The notes below the pieces were generated by a model, which ran no database searches, was not told where the DNA came from, and saw only the letters and a program-made list of their open reading frames with translations. A DNA stretch of 5,409 bases. Source: Candidatus Nomurabacteria bacterium. Lineage in GTDB: Bacteria; Patescibacteriota; Minisyncoccia; Phycocordibacterales; UBA2100. The first letter of the stretch is position 1; each line of letters begins with the position of its first letter. The translations under genes were made by a program, and so were the position numbers. The stretch covers positions 1 to 5,409 of the forward strand of contig CALRIB010000054.1 in NCBI GenBank assembly GCA_943359705.1. Direction: 5' to 3'. This document shows positions 3,498 through 5,409 of this stretch, one piece after another.

Positions 3498-5409
3498 ATG
3501 GAGCCGTCGAAAGCGCCTGCGCCTTTTTTAAAGCCCTACAATCCGGCCGAAAATGAGCCGCGGATGCTTGCGCTTTGGGACAAGGGAGGCTACGCCAATC
3601 CCGACAACCTCCCCGACGCCACGGAAGGCCCGTACTCAATTGTGTTACCCCCGCCCAACGTCACGGGCACGCTCCACATGGGCAGCGCCTTGATGGTCGT
3701 TATCGAAGACATCCTCATCCGCTACCACCGCATGCGCGGATACAAGACGCTTTGGATACCGGGCACCGACAGCGCGGCAATCGCTACGCAAGCCCGCGTT
3801 GAGAAAGACATACAAAAGGAGGAAAAGAAATCCCGCTACGACCTCGGCCGCGAAGAACTTTTGAAGCGCATTGATGCTTTTGTCGACAAAAATAAAAGCA
3901 CCATCATCGAGCAACTGAAGCGCATGGGCGCGAGCCTCGATTGGAGTCGCTACGCCTACACGATGGACGACAAACGCTACGCGGCGGTAATGGAAGCGTT
4001 CATTCGCATGCACAAAGCGGGTCTCATTTACCGCGGCAATCGCATTGTGAATTGGGATCCGAAAGGGCAAACAACGATTTCCGACGACGAAATCGTGCAC
4101 GAAGAACGCGATGCGCAACTCGTCACATTTAAATACTCCGCCGACTTCCCCATCGCCGTTGCAACGACTCGCCTAGAGACGAAGGTCGGCGACACGGCAG
4201 TGGCAGTGCACCCGGATGACGCACGATACAAAGCGTTCATCGGGAAAGAGTACGAAGCCGTATTTTGCGAAGTGCCGGTACACATCAAGATCGTCGCCGA
4301 CGAATCGGTCGATCCCGCGTTCGGAACCGGTGCGCTCGGTGTCACACCCGCGCACAGCCTCACAGACTGGGAAATCGCCGACCGGCACGACCTCCCGCGA
4401 CCGCAGGTAATCGACGAGAAAGCGCGAATGACGGTGCCGGGCGTTCTGAAAGGGAAAAAGGTTCTCGAAGCACGCACGGAGATTCTGGCCTGGCTTAAAG
4501 CGAACAATCTGTTCATCAAAGAAGAAACAATAAAACAAAACGTGGCCACTGCCGAGCGGACGGGGGGCATCGTCGAGCCTCTGCCAAAACTCCAATGGTT
4601 CATCAACGTGAATGCCCCGATAGCGGAGCGTGGCGGAAAAACACTGAAAGAATTGATGCGTGAGGCCGTGGCGAGCGGCAACGTTTCCATCGCGCCAGCG
4701 CACTTCGAAAAAATCTATTTCAATTGGATAGAAAATCTCCGCGACTGGTGCATCTCCCGCCAAATTTGGTTCGGGCACCGGATTCCCGCATGGTTCAAAG
4801 GTGAGGAGATTCGAGTTCAAATAGATTCCCCGGGCGCGGGATGGGAACAAGACCCTGATGTGCTCGATACGTGGTTCTCGTCCGGGCTGTGGACCTTCTC
4901 GACGCTCGGTTGGCCGGAGAATACCGCCGACTTGAAGACGTATCACCCCACCGCCGTCCTTGAGACCGGCTACGACATTCTTTTCTTCTGGGTCGCGCGC
5001 ATGATACTGATGAGTCAATTTTTACTCGGCGAAGTGCCGTTCAAACAGGTCTTGATGCACGGGCTCGTGCGTGACAAAGAGGGCAACAAAATATCAAAGT
5101 CACTGGGCAACAACATCGACCCACTCGACATGGCCGCCAAGTACGGCACCGACGCGGTGCGTATCTCCCTCATCGCCGGAATGGCGCCGGGTACCGACAG
5201 CAGGATTTCGGAAGAAAAAATTCAGGGCTACAAGCACTTCGCGAACAAGCTTTGGAACGTAACGCGCTTTGTGCTGGAGAATCAGGACCCCGAAGGTCCG
5301 ACCTTAAAGGGATCTCAAGGTCGGACCTTGAATGCCGGCGACGTTGAACTCGTCAGCGAAGCGGAAAAATTGGCGAAAAGCGTGTCCGAACACATCGAAA
5401 AATTCCGTC
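3498..5409 (+). CDS. valS: Valyl-tRNA synthetase, N-terminal 637 residues (3' truncated by window)
   Basis: This class Ia synthetase charges tRNA-Val with valine, using ATP. The visible order is as follows. Residues 47-63 hold the signature region SIVLPPPNVTGTLHMGS. LWIPGTDSAAIATQ is at 85-98. The CP1 editing domain lies at about 190-330, with TTRLETKVGDTAV (223-235) and GTGALGVTPAHSLTDWEIA (276-294). NLRDWCISRQIWFGHRIPAW is at 413-432, DPDVLDTWFSSGLW at 452-465, ETGYDILFFWVARM at 489-502 and KISKSLGN (KMSKS loop) at 531-538; the anticodon-binding domain begins at about 577. The order is diagnostic of ValRS over IleRS or LeuRS. Oddities: the HIGH-type motif reads HMGS (S63), GTDHA reads GTDSA (S92), TTRPET reads TTRLET, and the Cys zinc knuckle often found after IPAW is absent. 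A palindrome encodes EGPTLKGSQGRTLN near 599-612. The frame is intact, and a stop at 3453-3455 rules out an upstream extension. No Shine-Dalgarno is visible. Confidence 0.95.
   Translation, partial: MEPSKAPAPFLKPYNPAENEPRMLALWDKGGYANPDNLPDATEGPYSIVLPPPNVTGTLHMGSALMVVIEDILIRYHRMRGYKTLWIPGTDSAAIATQARVEKDIQKEEKKSRYDLGREELLKRIDAFVDKNKSTIIEQLKRMGASLDWSRYAYTMDDKRYAAVMEAFIRMHKAGLIYRGNRIVNWDPKGQTTISDDEIVHEERDAQLVTFKYSADFPIAVATTRLETKVGDTAVAVHPDDARYKAFIGKEYEAVFCEVPVHIKIVADESVDPAFGTGALGVTPAHSLTDWEIADRHDLPRPQVIDEKARMTVPGVLKGKKVLEARTEILAWLKANNLFIKEETIKQNVATAERTGGIVEPLPKLQWFINVNAPIAERGGKTLKELMREAVASGNVSIAPAHFEKIYFNWIENLRDWCISRQIWFGHRIPAWFKGEEIRVQIDSPGAGWEQDPDVLDTWFSSGLWTFSTLGWPENTADLKTYHPTAVLETGYDILFFWVARMILMSQFLLGEVPFKQVLMHGLVRDKEGNKISKSLGNNIDPLDMAAKYGTDAVRISLIAGMAPGTDSRISEEKIQGYKHFANKLWNVTRFVLENQDPEGPTLKGSQGRTLNAGDVELVSEAEKLAKSVSEHIEKFR
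5293..5329. repeat. Palindromic insert in valS (AAGGTCnGACCTT pair)
   Basis: AAGGTCCGACCTT (5293-5305) and AAGGTCGGACCTT (5317-5329) are exact reverse complements (13-bp arms, 11-base spacer), and each is itself palindromic around its central base. They encode two similar peptides, EGPTL and QGRTL, at about residues 599-611. This is the junction after FANKLWNVTRFVLEN, a linker that is variable in ValRS. The pattern is that of a small palindromic element tolerated at a variable, surface position. Confidence 0.75.

Noticed and set aside
4173..5018. Long minus-strand open frame (281 codons) opposite valS
   Set aside because: valS on the plus strand carries unmistakable synthetase motifs through this region; the reverse frame has no recognisable domain and arises from codon bias.
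3498..5409. valS as a pseudogene because of the altered HIGH motif
   Set aside because: The frame is intact over 637 codons with KISKS, the WFSSGLW core and the editing domain all present; the changes are clean substitutions, so it is treated as a functional variant.

Overview
The window is compact bacterial DNA of moderately high GC with no mobile element, CRISPR array or rRNA. The best guess for the host is a candidate-phyla-radiation bacterium (Patescibacteria, Parcubacteria-like). This is inference. It rests on the divergent TsaD variant (GPGLEPCLW where most bacteria have a GPGL-VGSL-type motif), an atypical valyl-tRNA synthetase, a tRNA gene without encoded CCA, the near absence of Shine-Dalgarno sequences, short intergenic gaps, and perfect hairpins lying inside coding genes.

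Layout. Positions 1-261 hold the last 86 codons of an Nramp-type Mn2+/Fe2+ transporter (+). Its stop overlaps the start of an AlkA-type DNA-3-methyladenine glycosylase (258-884, +). A strong bidirectional terminator (883-916) separates this pair from a convergent minus-strand block. Read in its own direction, that block starts with tRNA-Val(GAC) (2304-2231), runs directly into tsaC, the threonylcarbamoyl-AMP synthase (2229-1597), and is followed by a single-pass membrane-anchored protein with a DUF7282-like outer domain (1510-938). A 42-bp divergent intergenic region separates the tRNA from tsaD on the plus strand (2347-3444). A 5'-complete, 3'-truncated valS follows (3498 to the window end).

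Function. Most of the window serves tRNA biology. TsaC and TsaD catalyse the first and last steps of t6A37 synthesis on ANN-decoding tRNAs. tRNA-Val(GAC) is the substrate of ValRS; with C36 and G37 it is not a t6A substrate. The other genes concern metal uptake, alkylation repair and an envelope protein of unknown role.

Most notable points. (1) Perfect inverted repeats sit inside tsaD (three), valS (one) and tsaC (one). At least two coincide with extra residues relative to the usual protein, as expected of small palindromic elements inserted in frame. (2) The tRNA 3' end is one base from the tsaC ATG, so tRNA 3' processing would itself create an almost leaderless tsaC mRNA. A competing TTG start with a perfect Shine-Dalgarno lies five codons in. 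(3) ValRS carries HMGS instead of HMGH in the class I signature, and GTDSA instead of GTDHA.
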